Part shown: piece by piece, positions 1-6,386 of the stretch | Numbering within the stretch: the stretch's first letter is position 1 | Layout: every line of letters begins with the position of its first letter | Assembly: GCA_013205415.1 (NCBI GenBank) | Contig: JABMMY010000245.1 | Span: 1 to 8,395 of the forward strand | Direction: 5' to 3' | Source: Deltaproteobacteria bacterium | GTDB lineage: Bacteria > Bdellovibrionota > FAC87 > UBA2466 | DNA: 8,395 nt | Notes under the pieces: generated by a model | Told to the model about the DNA's origin: nothing | Database searches by the model: none | What the model saw: only the letters and a program-made list of their open reading frames with translations | Program-made: the position numbers and the translations under genes

Positions 1-380
1 CCAAACCATCCGTACAAATTTAATGGCAAAATACCCTTGCCAAACCAACCGTTTCTACCCCACACACCGATAATGGCTAGGACTACGATCAGCGTTGGCA
101 TAAAAAAGGTGACTTCACATAATCTGATGAATATTTTTTTCCCAAAAAATTCATTGTCGGCACAAAAAATAGCAAGCGGAACACCTACGCATCCCGCCAA
201 AACTGTACTTAGTAAAGCTTGAAGATAGGTAAAGCCAATGATTGATAAAGGGACCATTCCACTTAAAGAACTTAGATTGGATTGTGAAATAGCAATATTC
301 GTTAGATTTACCAAAGGGAACAGTAAAAAAATTAATACAAAACTAAAAAAGAAAAAACTAGTTAAATAGATTGGCTTCAT
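1..380 (-). CDS. thiP: Thiamine ABC transporter permease ThiP, N-terminal part (runs off left edge)
   Basis: About 126 residues are visible, starting with MKPIYLTSFFFF at the ATG at 380-378; the rest lies beyond base 1. The product is an inner-membrane permease that would pass thiamine or its phosphates from ThiB into the cytoplasm, driven by an ATPase (ThiQ) not seen here. A first membrane segment spans roughly residues 5-30. A second hydrophobic stretch (about 47-72, FTYLQALLSTVLAGCVGVPL) and a third (about 85-105) follow. The stretch RLCEVTFFMPTLIVVLAIIG followed by WGRNGWFG closely matches what I recall of the E. coli ThiP region RLCAMTLILPVLVAVFGILSVYGRQGW, which is why I prefer ThiP over other iron- or polyamine-type permeases. 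The ATG overlaps the TGA of the upstream ThiB ORF as ATGA, so translation is probably coupled. No strong Shine-Dalgarno is seen. The start is well supported by that overlap and by the hydrophobic N terminus. Confidence 0.85.
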   Translation of the reverse strand, partial: MKPIYLTSFFFFSFVLIFLLFPLVNLTNIAISQSNLSSLSGMVPLSIIGFTYLQALLSTVLAGCVGVPLAIFCADNEFFGKKIFIRLCEVTFFMPTLIVVLAIIGVWGRNGWFGKGILPLNLYGWF

Positions 381-1879
381 GGTGAGCTACTTACCCATTG
401 TGTCCACTCTTTAATTAACATTTTTCTTTTCTTTTCACTGAAAAGATAATGGATTTCGATAGCCTTGGGTACTGGAATGGAATTGAAACTTTCAGGTAAT
501 TCAATTCCTTTTTTTGCTGGATACATCCACTGAGTGGTTGCAATTTGGGATTGCACCTGGTCACTAATTAAAATTTCCAAAAATGAGTTTATTAATGCTT
601 TATTGCTAGAACCTTTCAGCACTCCTGCGCCTTCAACCTGGCGAATATGGCCCTCACTAAAAACTAGAAACTGAAATTGATCTTTTTTCTCCTTTTCAAG
701 ATGATAGGCTCGACTAGTAGTATAGGAGAGCACCCAATCTGCCTCTCCTTTAAGAAACATCCCATAGGCTGCTGTCCATCCTGGTGCTAGTGTAATGAGT
801 TTTGGAAAAAACATTTTCCAAGCCATTTTTAAGGATTCCTCTTTTTTAAAGTTCTGCTCGGTCCATCTTAAGAAGCTAAAACCAATACTTGATGTTCTCG
901 GATCCTCAATAACAATTCGCTTATTCAATTCTACTAAGTTAAGGAACTGTGCTAGTGACAGATCGCCAAAATCGCTCGGTTTTTTATGTACTCTCTTGCT
1001 ATCGAACATAAAGGCCAGGTACCCATAATCGAATGGCAGAAACAATGAGGACTCATCTAACTTAATGCCGGTCTGCAGAGGAAGAAAAAAGGTGCTAGAG
1101 ATTTTAGAAAATAGGCCGGTTTCCACAGCTCGATTTGCAAAACTACTGTCGATTCCCAAAAGGATATCGGCGTTTGTTTTTTTCCCTTCAATTATAATTT
1201 GGTTCAAGGCTTCGCCACCGGTAGCAAAAGAGACCCACTTTAAAGTAGCTCCTGTTTTTGCTTCAAAGGCCTTTTTAATCACTTCACCGAAACTAGATTT
1301 TCCAGTCAAGGCATCATAGGTATAAACATTCAGAGTACCAGCGATGCAGTTCGCTGAACTTAAGGAGATAAAAAACACAAAGAACCAAAGCATTTTATCT
1401 GCGGTTATATTTTTATTAGAGAGATTCCTATGTGACGAAAAACCTAATAAGGAATCCAATTTATGAAAAGCCATGGGAATCATAATAATAAGATAGGTGA
1501 CCAATAAAAACAAAGAGGTGGGGATTAAATAAAACAACAGAGAGATAGATTTTGCTCGCGCTATGAAGGCTGTCTTAGCCGCTTTACAGCTCTCAAAGCC
1601 ATTTCCTAGTAAATGATAATCTACAGAGGACAACTTATGATCACTATCTTTGCGATTCGCCCACGAAAGGGTCTCTTTTAAACTCTCCTGGGTATGGAGA
1701 TACTGAGTCATGATGGGGTCATATCTCCATGTGACTCGGGATAAACTATCCTGATATTTATTTATTTCGTTTGTAAATTGACCGGTACAATCTCGTATTT
1801 CTACGATTCCTAGGTTAGGAAGACTACCTAAGGCGAAGGGTATCGATGAAAAGAGAATGAAACCGAGCCATTTCATCAC
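377..1879 (-). CDS. thiB: Thiamine-binding periplasmic protein ThiB with a ~160-residue membrane-associated N-terminal extension
   Basis: A 500-residue ORF. Residues 182-500 are a complete ThiB/TbpA: TLNVYTYDALTG, VVIKKAFEA-like KKAFEAKTGATLKWV, ADILLGIDSS, FLPFDYGYLAFMFD, EDPRTSSIGFSFLRW, GWTAAYGMFLKGEADWVLSY, TTSRAYH, FSEGHIRQVEGAG, QWMYP. These match E. coli TbpA block by block, including the aromatics (W368, Y386, Y392) that I recall lining the thiamine pocket. Just before them, M163-A180 (MLWFFVFFISLSSANCIA) looks like ThiB's own signal peptide. ThiB proteins are normally about 330 residues, so residues 1-160 are extra. They contain a signal-like segment (1-18), a soluble part with C31 and C98, and a membrane helix (about 112-135), and resemble nothing I recognise. 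The frame opens with GTG at 1879 overlapping the prmA TGA; an ATG follows immediately at 1876. No Shine-Dalgarno is visible before M163, which favours one continuous product. Two separate proteins or processing at A180 remain possible. Confidence 0.88.
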   Translation of the reverse strand: MMKWLGFILFSSIPFALGSLPNLGIVEIRDCTGQFTNEINKYQDSLSRVTWRYDPIMTQYLHTQESLKETLSWANRKDSDHKLSSVDYHLLGNGFESCKAAKTAFIARAKSISLLFYLIPTSLFLLVTYLIIMIPMAFHKLDSLLGFSSHRNLSNKNITADKMLWFFVFFISLSSANCIAGTLNVYTYDALTGKSSFGEVIKKAFEAKTGATLKWVSFATGGEALNQIIIEGKKTNADILLGIDSSFANRAVETGLFSKISSTFFLPLQTGIKLDESSLFLPFDYGYLAFMFDSKRVHKKPSDFGDLSLAQFLNLVELNKRIVIEDPRTSSIGFSFLRWTEQNFKKEESLKMAWKMFFPKLITLAPGWTAAYGMFLKGEADWVLSYTTSRAYHLEKEKKDQFQFLVFSEGHIRQVEGAGVLKGSSNKALINSFLEILISDQVQSQIATTQWMYPAKKGIELPESFNSIPVPKAIEIHYLFSEKKRKMLIKEWTQWVSSSP

Positions 1880-2760
1880 CTATCTCGCCTTAAAAATAAA
1901 AAGGAGGCCCACTCTTGAAAATTTCGGCTTTCCAATAATACGAAGCCAGTAGGATTAATAAATTCGCATAGCTCCCTTTTTTGATAGCCCAATAATCCAC
2001 TTAATAGGAGACTCCCGCCAAGAGGTATTAATCTGGCATATTCTGTTGCTAGTTCACGGTGAGTTTCTAAAAGAATATTTGAAATCACAAAATCAAAACT
2101 GGGTTTCAAGGTTCTTATATCCATCTCCGACATTTCAATTTCTGAGGCTTTATTTAACTCCATGTTTTCTTTTGCTACCTCTACCGCTACCGAATCATTA
2201 TCAATTCCTATGATTTGTTTGACACCCAAATGATAGGCAGCCAACGCCAAAATTCCCGTACCCGTTCCGACATCCAGACACCTTAACTTGTCTTTACGGG
2301 TGCTATGTAAAATTTCAGATTGTAAGGCTTTGAGACACAATTTAGTACTGGGATGAAGTCCTGTACCAAAGGCCTGGCCAGGCTCCATAAAAATAGGAAT
2401 CATTCCTAAGGGTATGGGCGTTGTAGTATCCCATTTGGGTCGCAGGAAAAAAAGGTCGGTGAGCTTTTGTGCTAAATAATATTGTTTGTAGGTTTCCGCC
2501 CAATTTTCTTCGGCCACTTGAATGAGTGTTATTTGAATACTTGGCAGACTCGTAAAATTTTCTTGGAGTGTCATCCAATAGCTATGAATGTCTTTTATGG
2601 CCTGGTCTTTTTGTTCCTCTGGTAAGTAGGCCTGTAAAAGATTTGGATTAGCCACATTTTCATTAACCCCGCCGGCTCCAACCTCAAAAAGATGATTAGT
2701 AATTAGTTCTTTAACTTCTGTAGTGACAGCAATTGTAACTTCGTACCAATTCGCGGACAT
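1876..2760 (-). CDS. prmA: Ribosomal protein L11 methyltransferase PrmA
   Basis: A 294-residue cytoplasmic SAM-dependent methyltransferase that trimethylates ribosomal protein L11; the length is typical of the family. The N-terminal substrate-recognition domain (about 1-100) includes WYEVTIAV and EENWAETYKQYY, the counterpart of the family's W...W..YF stretch. The PrmA signature PGQAFGTGLHPSTKLCL lies at 127-143. SAM-binding motif I is LDVGTGTGILALAAYHLG (162-179), followed by GIDNDSVAVEVAKENMELN (185-203) with acidic D187. The catalytic-domain motif ISNILLETHREL (226-237) corresponds to the usual ANIL. The ATG at 2760 has a good ribosome-binding site, AGGA at 2769-2766, five bases upstream. 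It sits 29 bases after the TPR gene and overlaps the next ORF's GTG by four bases, so it belongs to the same operon. The FGTGLHP and NILL motifs together separate it from other methyltransferases. Confidence 0.95.
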   Translation of the reverse strand: MSANWYEVTIAVTTEVKELITNHLFEVGAGGVNENVANPNLLQAYLPEEQKDQAIKDIHSYWMTLQENFTSLPSIQITLIQVAEENWAETYKQYYLAQKLTDLFFLRPKWDTTTPIPLGMIPIFMEPGQAFGTGLHPSTKLCLKALQSEILHSTRKDKLRCLDVGTGTGILALAAYHLGVKQIIGIDNDSVAVEVAKENMELNKASEIEMSEMDIRTLKPSFDFVISNILLETHRELATEYARLIPLGGSLLLSGLLGYQKRELCEFINPTGFVLLESRNFQEWASFLFLRRDR

Positions 2761-2765
2761 AACTT

Positions 2766-2769
2766 TCCT
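2766..2769 (-). promoter_or_regulatory. Ribosome-binding site of prmA
   Basis: AGGA on the minus strand, five bases before the prmA ATG. It is the clearest Shine-Dalgarno in this operon and fixes the prmA start; the other junctions rely on overlapping start and stop codons. Confidence 0.65.
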
Positions 2770-2789
2770 GCTTCCCGATTAAATTCCAT

Positions 2790-4100
2790 TCACTCAATCT
2801 CTTCTGCTTGATTTGATCTTTTTTTGATCCGTTTTTCAATAGAAGCAATCTTTCTATTGGCCTTCTCTATTTCAGTCGGCTCATCAAGTAATTGGAGAGC
2901 CTTTTCCCAATACTCTTTGGCTCTTACCAAGTCACCCTTTTCCTCTAGAGAAAAGGCAAACCAACCAAAGTTGAGTCCATTAGCAGGTTCATTAATCACA
3001 GCTTTTGAAAAGGCCTCTGCCGCTAGATCCCAAGATTTAATATTAAGATAGGCAATCCCTACTTCACGGTTGGCTAATGAGCTTTTTGGATTAGTTTTTA
3101 GAAACAATCGTAAGTCAGCAATTGCTTTTTCATATTGGCCCACATTCCTATAACTTTGACCGCGTATGAGCACCATTTCTACCGTTTCACTTAAGGTTTT
3201 GTTCTCGGATAGTTTTACAATCACCTCGTCGTACTTTTCTGAATCAAATAATTCTTGAATAGTCTGAGTGAAATATTCTTTTACCTTTTCGCCAGCCAAT
3301 ACGAGGTCTGGTTTTACGGTAAGGGCTTTTTGCCAATACTTGACGGCTTGAGGAATTTTATTTTTTTTCTCAAAAAAGGAACCGATCTCCTCGAGCACCT
3401 CGGGGTTAGACTTATTAAAACGGTAACTTTCCTTTAGCCAATTAAACCCTTCGGATAAATATTCGGGTCCCATAGAAAAATAAATTTTGGCTAGTAGGAA
3501 TCGACTAGGGATATGTCGGGGCCATAACTTAGTTGTCAGTTCTAAATATTTTAGCGATCGCTGCAGATCATTTTGGCTCTGATAAAATCTAGCAAGCCCC
3601 CAAGCAGATTTACCGCGACTAGGATCCTCTTTTAAAACCATATTATAGATAAAGCCTGCAGTGGGTAACCGCTCCTGCATATCATAGATCTCTGCTGTTA
3701 GTTCTTGTGCTGTGAGAGCGATCGCCTTTCCCTTATTCTCAGAGGCAATCGTCTCAAATATTTTCTTGGCCTCATCGTACTTTTTCTGAGTGCCTAGCAG
3801 GTAGCCACGCAGAAGCTGATATTCCACCGATTTAAAATTTGATTTTTGCTCCTCTAAAATTTTTTCTGCAGCGGGAATTTTGAGTGTTCGCAGGTAGACC
3901 CATGCGCATGCCAACATATCCTCTTTATCCCTAGTAGAAAGCACCTGGTACTGGCTACATATCGCCTCGGCCTCATCTAATCGATTTTCGCTTAATAAAA
4001 CTTTGACCGGTGCCTTGGGGCGATCGTCAACCGTAGTGCGGCCGTCTGGACCCCAAAACAGTAATATTAAGATTAAGAATTTCCCTGAAAATCCAATCAT
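2790..4100 (-). CDS. Exported or membrane-anchored TPR-repeat protein
   Basis: A 436-residue protein with a short hydrophobic N terminus (MIGFSGKFLILILLFWGPDG) that looks like a signal peptide or anchor, so it probably works outside the cytoplasm. The rest is helical tetratricopeptide repeats. The clearest units are about 94-127 (YLLGTQKKYDEAKKIFETIA), 164-196 (WGLARFYQSQNDLQRSLKYL), 235-267 (EEIGSFFEKKNKIPQAVKYW), 305-338 (LIRGQSYRNVGQYEKAIADL), 341-372 (NREVGIAYLNIKSWDLAAEA) and 375-407 (GWFAFSLEEKGDLVRAKEYW). A charged Lys/Arg/Glu-rich tail (412-436) ends the protein. TPR arrays bind other proteins; the partner cannot be told from sequence. The gene is 29 bases upstream of prmA on the same strand. 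Its ATG overlaps the stop of a possible small upstream ORF. AGG lies nine bases upstream of the ATG, a weak Shine-Dalgarno. Confidence 0.85.
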   Translation of the reverse strand: MIGFSGKFLILILLFWGPDGRTTVDDRPKAPVKVLLSENRLDEAEAICSQYQVLSTRDKEDMLACAWVYLRTLKIPAAEKILEEQKSNFKSVEYQLLRGYLLGTQKKYDEAKKIFETIASENKGKAIALTAQELTAEIYDMQERLPTAGFIYNMVLKEDPSRGKSAWGLARFYQSQNDLQRSLKYLELTTKLWPRHIPSRFLLAKIYFSMGPEYLSEGFNWLKESYRFNKSNPEVLEEIGSFFEKKNKIPQAVKYWQKALTVKPDLVLAGEKVKEYFTQTIQELFDSEKYDEVIVKLSENKTLSETVEMVLIRGQSYRNVGQYEKAIADLRLFLKTNPKSSLANREVGIAYLNIKSWDLAAEAFSKAVINEPANGLNFGWFAFSLEEKGDLVRAKEYWEKALQLLDEPTEIEKANRKIASIEKRIKKRSNQAEEIE

Positions 4101-4258
4101 ATTGGCAGACCTATCCCTCTCTTAGATTTCGTAAAAGAAGGAGAGAAACTTAAGGGCTGAGTAGCTGCAATTATGATGGACTGCAAGATATTGATAATAT
4201 ACGTTTTTAAGTAGTCCATGCCTGTTTTTTTCATGGCTCGGAAAGCCAATTGACTCAT
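4097..4258 (-). CDS. Possible small leader ORF (53 aa, or 45 aa from an internal ATG) overlapping the TPR gene start
   Basis: An open frame on the minus strand begins with ATG at 4258 (MSQLAFRAMKKTG...) or ATG at 4234 (MKKTGMDYLKTY...) and ends at the TGA at 4099-4097. That TGA overlaps the ATG of the TPR gene as ATGA. The same start/stop overlap occurs at thiB/thiP, with a GTGA version at prmA/thiB, which is the main reason to take this short frame seriously. The middle is hydrophobic (YLKTYIINILQSIIIAA) and the C terminus basic (TKSKRGIG), so it could be a small membrane peptide. Against it: no clear Shine-Dalgarno before either ATG, no family I recognise, and inverted repeats occupy the same bases, so this may simply be an untranslated leader. 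Confidence 0.3.
   Translation of the reverse strand: MSQLAFRAMKKTGMDYLKTYIINILQSIIIAATQPLSFSPSFTKSKRGIGLPI
4176..4219. repeat. Nested inverted repeats in the divergent intergenic region
   Basis: The outer arms are ATGGACT (4176-4182) and AGTCCAT (4213-4219), a perfect 7-base dyad. As plus-strand RNA it extends to nine pairs with one G-U. Inside the loop is a second perfect dyad, ATATT (4188-4192) and AATAT (4196-4200), with a three-base loop. A further short dyad, CCATG/CATGG (4216-4220 and 4232-4236), partly overlaps the outer arm. No T-run follows, so it is not a standard terminator. It could be an operator for the two divergent genes or a leader structure. Confidence 0.4.
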
Positions 4259-4278
4259 CGCAGTATATTTGTTACAAA
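4250..4278 (+). promoter_or_regulatory. Candidate sigma-70-type promoter for the response regulator gene
   Basis: TTGACT (4250-4255) and TACAAA (4273-4278) are separated by 17 bases. The -35 matches consensus at 5 of 6 positions and the -10 at 4 of 6. Transcription would start near 4285, leaving a leader of about 25 bases without an evident Shine-Dalgarno before the ATG at 4309. Confidence 0.4.
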
Positions 4279-4308
4279 CCCGGCTTCAGTTCACACAAAA
4301 CACTATTA

Positions 4309-5679
4309 ATGACAACCCAACATGAAATTTTAGTGGTCGATGATGATTTGATTCTTCTCCAGGCCATGGAGTCTGCCTTAGCTCCCTTTTATCGTGTTGA
4401 AACCTTCTCTAATTCGGCCGCCGCTTATACGGTTCTCAAACGAAAAACGATCCCTTTAGTTATTTTAGATCTTCATCTGCCCGAAGTTTACGGCCTAGAT
4501 CTTCTTAAGAGGTGGAAGGTAGAATTTCCAGAGACGGAAATTATTTTTTGTAGCGGGGAACAAAAGGTAGAAAAGGCCATTGAGTGTTTACGTCATGGAG
4601 CTTCCGATTTTATTTCTAAACCGTTCAAAAAAGATGACCTCCTATATTTAGTGAATCGAACTTTGGAAAAACATGAACTTAAAAAGAAAATAGAAAAACT
4701 AAATCCCTTAATTAATCCGATGCCGATAGATTTTATTGGTGGATCACCTGTTATTTTAGAACTATTAAAGAAGGTAAGTCTTTTAAAGAATCATCCCCAC
4801 TTAAATGTCATTCTGCTTGGAGAGAGTGGAACTGGTAAAGAGATCATGGCTAGACTACTTCATCAACAGGAGGAGGAAAGCAATCGCCCATTTGTCGTAG
4901 TTAACATGCCTGCTATTCCCTCAAGCCTGATGGAGGCGGAATTATTTGGAGTGGAAAAAGGCGCTTTTACCGATGCTAAACAAAGTAGAGCAGGTAAATT
5001 TGAATTAGCCGATGGTGGCGATATTTTCTTAGACGAAATTGGAGACTTAGCACCCGATACTCAAGCTAAGCTTTTAAGAACTCTTCAGGAAAAACAGATT
5101 GAAAGAGTGGGATCCTCTAGAGTTAGAAAGGTTTCCTTCAGAACTATTTCAGCGACCAATCAGCCCCTGTCAGATCTGATGTCTAGTGGACGATTTAGAG
5201 AGGATGTAATCTACCGTTTAAGTGACATGGTGCTATGGCTTCCTCCTCTCAGAGAGCGAAAAGAGGACATTCCGCTCCTGACCCATTATTTCATTAAAAA
5301 ATACTCTAGACAGTTAAGGGTGCCCACTTTAAGTAGTGCCGCCTTAGAGACCTTACTTAATTATCACTGGCCGGGAAATGTCAGACAATTAGAATCTACG
5401 ATTAAACGCTCTCTTATTTTTTGCACCGATAATATGATTAAAGAGATTGAAATTTATGACCCCTCCACATTTAATTCTCTAGGAAAAGAAACTGGTAGAT
5501 TAGATAAAAATGAGGTTAGTTCCGACGATTTCAACGCTCTTACCAAAGAGTTTGAAAAAAATATTATTCACTCGGCCATTAAAAAGTTTCAAGGGGATAA
5601 AAATGCCGCTATGACGGCCCTTAAACTACCTAGAGCAACCTTCTATCGAAAACTATCTGAATTTGGTTTAATCAATTAG
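4309..5679 (+). CDS. NtrC-family sigma-54-dependent response regulator (REC - AAA+ - Fis HTH)
   Basis: A 456-residue two-component regulator that, when phosphorylated, should remodel sigma-54 RNA polymerase. The receiver domain (about 6-120) has the acidic pair D11/D12 in VVDDD, phosphoacceptor D54 in VILDLHLP, S82 and K104 in KPF, so it looks active. The AAA+ domain (about 142-375) has Walker A GESGTGKE (171-178), Walker B FLDEIGDL (240-247), the ATN sensor (282-284), FREDVIYRL (297-304) with LPPLRER (311-317), and sensor II WPGNVRQLE (354-362). The sigma-54 contact loop reads GAFTDA (218-223) rather than GAFTGA. The C-terminal Fis-type helix-turn-helix (about 410-454) ends DKNAAMTALKLPRATFYRKL. 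The start is fixed by the receiver domain beginning at residue 6; no Shine-Dalgarno is seen. It is divergent from the TPR/prmA/thi operon and has no adjacent kinase, so its signal and targets are unknown. Confidence 0.95.
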   Translation: MTTQHEILVVDDDLILLQAMESALAPFYRVETFSNSAAAYTVLKRKTIPLVILDLHLPEVYGLDLLKRWKVEFPETEIIFCSGEQKVEKAIECLRHGASDFISKPFKKDDLLYLVNRTLEKHELKKKIEKLNPLINPMPIDFIGGSPVILELLKKVSLLKNHPHLNVILLGESGTGKEIMARLLHQQEEESNRPFVVVNMPAIPSSLMEAELFGVEKGAFTDAKQSRAGKFELADGGDIFLDEIGDLAPDTQAKLLRTLQEKQIERVGSSRVRKVSFRTISATNQPLSDLMSSGRFREDVIYRLSDMVLWLPPLRERKEDIPLLTHYFIKKYSRQLRVPTLSSAALETLLNYHWPGNVRQLESTIKRSLIFCTDNMIKEIEIYDPSTFNSLGKETGRLDKNEVSSDDFNALTKEFEKNIIHSAIKKFQGDKNAAMTALKLPRATFYRKLSEFGLIN

Positions 5680-5712
5680 TGGTATTACTTGTGAAATATT
5701 TTTTACTTAAAT

Positions 5713-6312
5713 CTATCGACTAAACAGATTACCTCTAGTGGGAACTAAGCGTGAAAGTAAGAGACGACAGCCAATAAAATTACTCCATGAACTTCTCATT
5801 TTGATACGGTATCTATTTTGTGGAACCGTCTCTGTTTTATCCCAATAACCCTTTTGTACTAATTTTTTAAAGAAGGACCAATCTCCCTCCCCCTTTGCAA
5901 TCTCCAAAGCAGCGGCTAATCTATGATGCCCTTCGGATACAAAATAGGTATCCGATCTTTCATGATAGAGACCACTCACCTGCCGATTATCATTGAATTC
6001 AAAGGTACCCTCTCTCATCCTCTTTTTAAGGTCATCGATTTGGCTGCTTTTTTCAGCGATTAATCCACTTTGGGTCATACTCATTACAAAAAATTGGGGC
6101 TCTGTGGAATCGAGCTGAATGGTAGATCTATGCCTTCCGTCCACTCTTGGGTTTTTAATAGGTTCGGTGGGAGGATTGGCGATCGCGCTGGATATAAGAA
6201 CGAAAGAAAGCAACGACAAAAAACACAAATTAACGCAAAGCTTCTTCCCCAATTGAAAAACCGAGAAGGAAGGCTTTAAATCGAAGTCTCTGTTCGGTGA
6301 ATACCCTGTCAT
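5713..6312 (-). CDS. Exported protein with ParB/sulfiredoxin-like GHHR motif
   Basis: A 199-residue protein. A basic leader of about 25 residues is followed by a hydrophobic core (LCVNLCFLSLLSFVLISSAIA, split about 26-45) and a likely cleavage after AIA, so it should be exported or inner-membrane anchored. The mature part holds DGRHRSTIQL (58-67) and YFVSEGHHRLAAALEIA (123-139). The latter resembles the G-x-H/R-R nucleotide-binding turn of ParB/sulfiredoxin-fold domains, also found in the C-terminal domains of some polymorphic toxins. The preceding IDDLKKRMREGTF and GLYHERSDTYFV fit the helix-strand order before that turn. Classic ParB DNA-binding parts are absent. The ATG at 6312 is fixed by GGAG five bases upstream. 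The gene converges with the regulator gene, leaving only 33 bases and no visible terminator. Function, nuclease or ATPase activity cannot be asserted; a small secreted effector or a degenerate enzyme are both possible. Confidence 0.65.
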   Translation of the reverse strand: MTGYSPNRDFDLKPSFSVFQLGKKLCVNLCFLSLLSFVLISSAIANPPTEPIKNPRVDGRHRSTIQLDSTEPQFFVMSMTQSGLIAEKSSQIDDLKKRMREGTFEFNDNRQVSGLYHERSDTYFVSEGHHRLAAALEIAKGEGDWSFFKKLVQKGYWDKTETVPQNRYRIKMRSSWSNFIGCRLLLSRLVPTRGNLFSR

Positions 6313-6317
6313 AGAAT

Positions 6318-6321
6318 CTCC
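6318..6321 (-). promoter_or_regulatory. Ribosome-binding site of the exported ParB-like gene
   Basis: GGAG on the minus strand, five bases from the ATG at 6312. It supports this start even though it gives the signal peptide an unusually long N-terminal region; no other ATG lies before the hydrophobic core. Confidence 0.6.
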
Positions 6322-6327
6322 AGTTTA

Positions 6328-6336
6328 ATAATATCA
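6328..6336 (-). promoter_or_regulatory. Candidate extended -10 promoter for the ParB-like gene
   Basis: On the minus strand the bases read TGATATTAT, an extended -10 (TG, one base, TATTAT, 5 of 6 to consensus). No good -35 is seen, as is common for extended -10 promoters. The predicted start is close to 6321, which would still include the GGAG ribosome-binding site. Confidence 0.35.
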
Positions 6337-6374
6337 TTTCTGCTAAGAACTTTCTAAAAGTAGGAAGAATCGAG

Positions 6375-6380
6375 TATGAT
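6375..6380 (+). promoter_or_regulatory. Candidate -10 box for the barrel-protein gene
   Basis: TATGAT matches the -10 consensus at 5 of 6 positions. The 17- and 18-base upstream windows are poor -35 boxes (about 3 of 6). If used, transcription would start at about 6387, which is the GTG start itself, implying a leaderless transcript. Confidence 0.25.
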
Positions 6381-6386
6381 TATTTT

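Noticed and set aside
795..1319. Plus-strand open frames opposite thiB
   Set aside because: They are antisense to the highly conserved ThiB coding region and show no motif, signal peptide or ribosome-binding site.
2342..2578. A 78-codon minus-strand frame inside prmA
   Set aside because: It lies in another frame of a gene with strong conserved motifs and its translation resembles no protein.
3725..3745. CTGAGA on the minus strand, reminiscent of a TPP riboswitch core
   Set aside because: It lies inside the TPR coding region, with no accompanying riboswitch helices and far from the thi genes.
4235..4247. GG...GC pattern resembling a sigma-54 -24/-12 promoter upstream of the NtrC-type regulator
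   Set aside because: The GG and GC are 8 bases apart instead of 10 and the flanking TGGCAC/TTGC bases are not matched; it reads better as a short GGCT/AGCC hairpin.
5680..5712. Possible terminator between the convergent regulator and ParB-like genes
   Set aside because: There is a short T-run but no GC-rich hairpin before it on either strand.
6070..6279. Plus-strand 69-codon frame opposite the ParB-like gene
   Set aside because: It is antisense to a better-supported gene with ribosome-binding site and signal peptide; no independent support.
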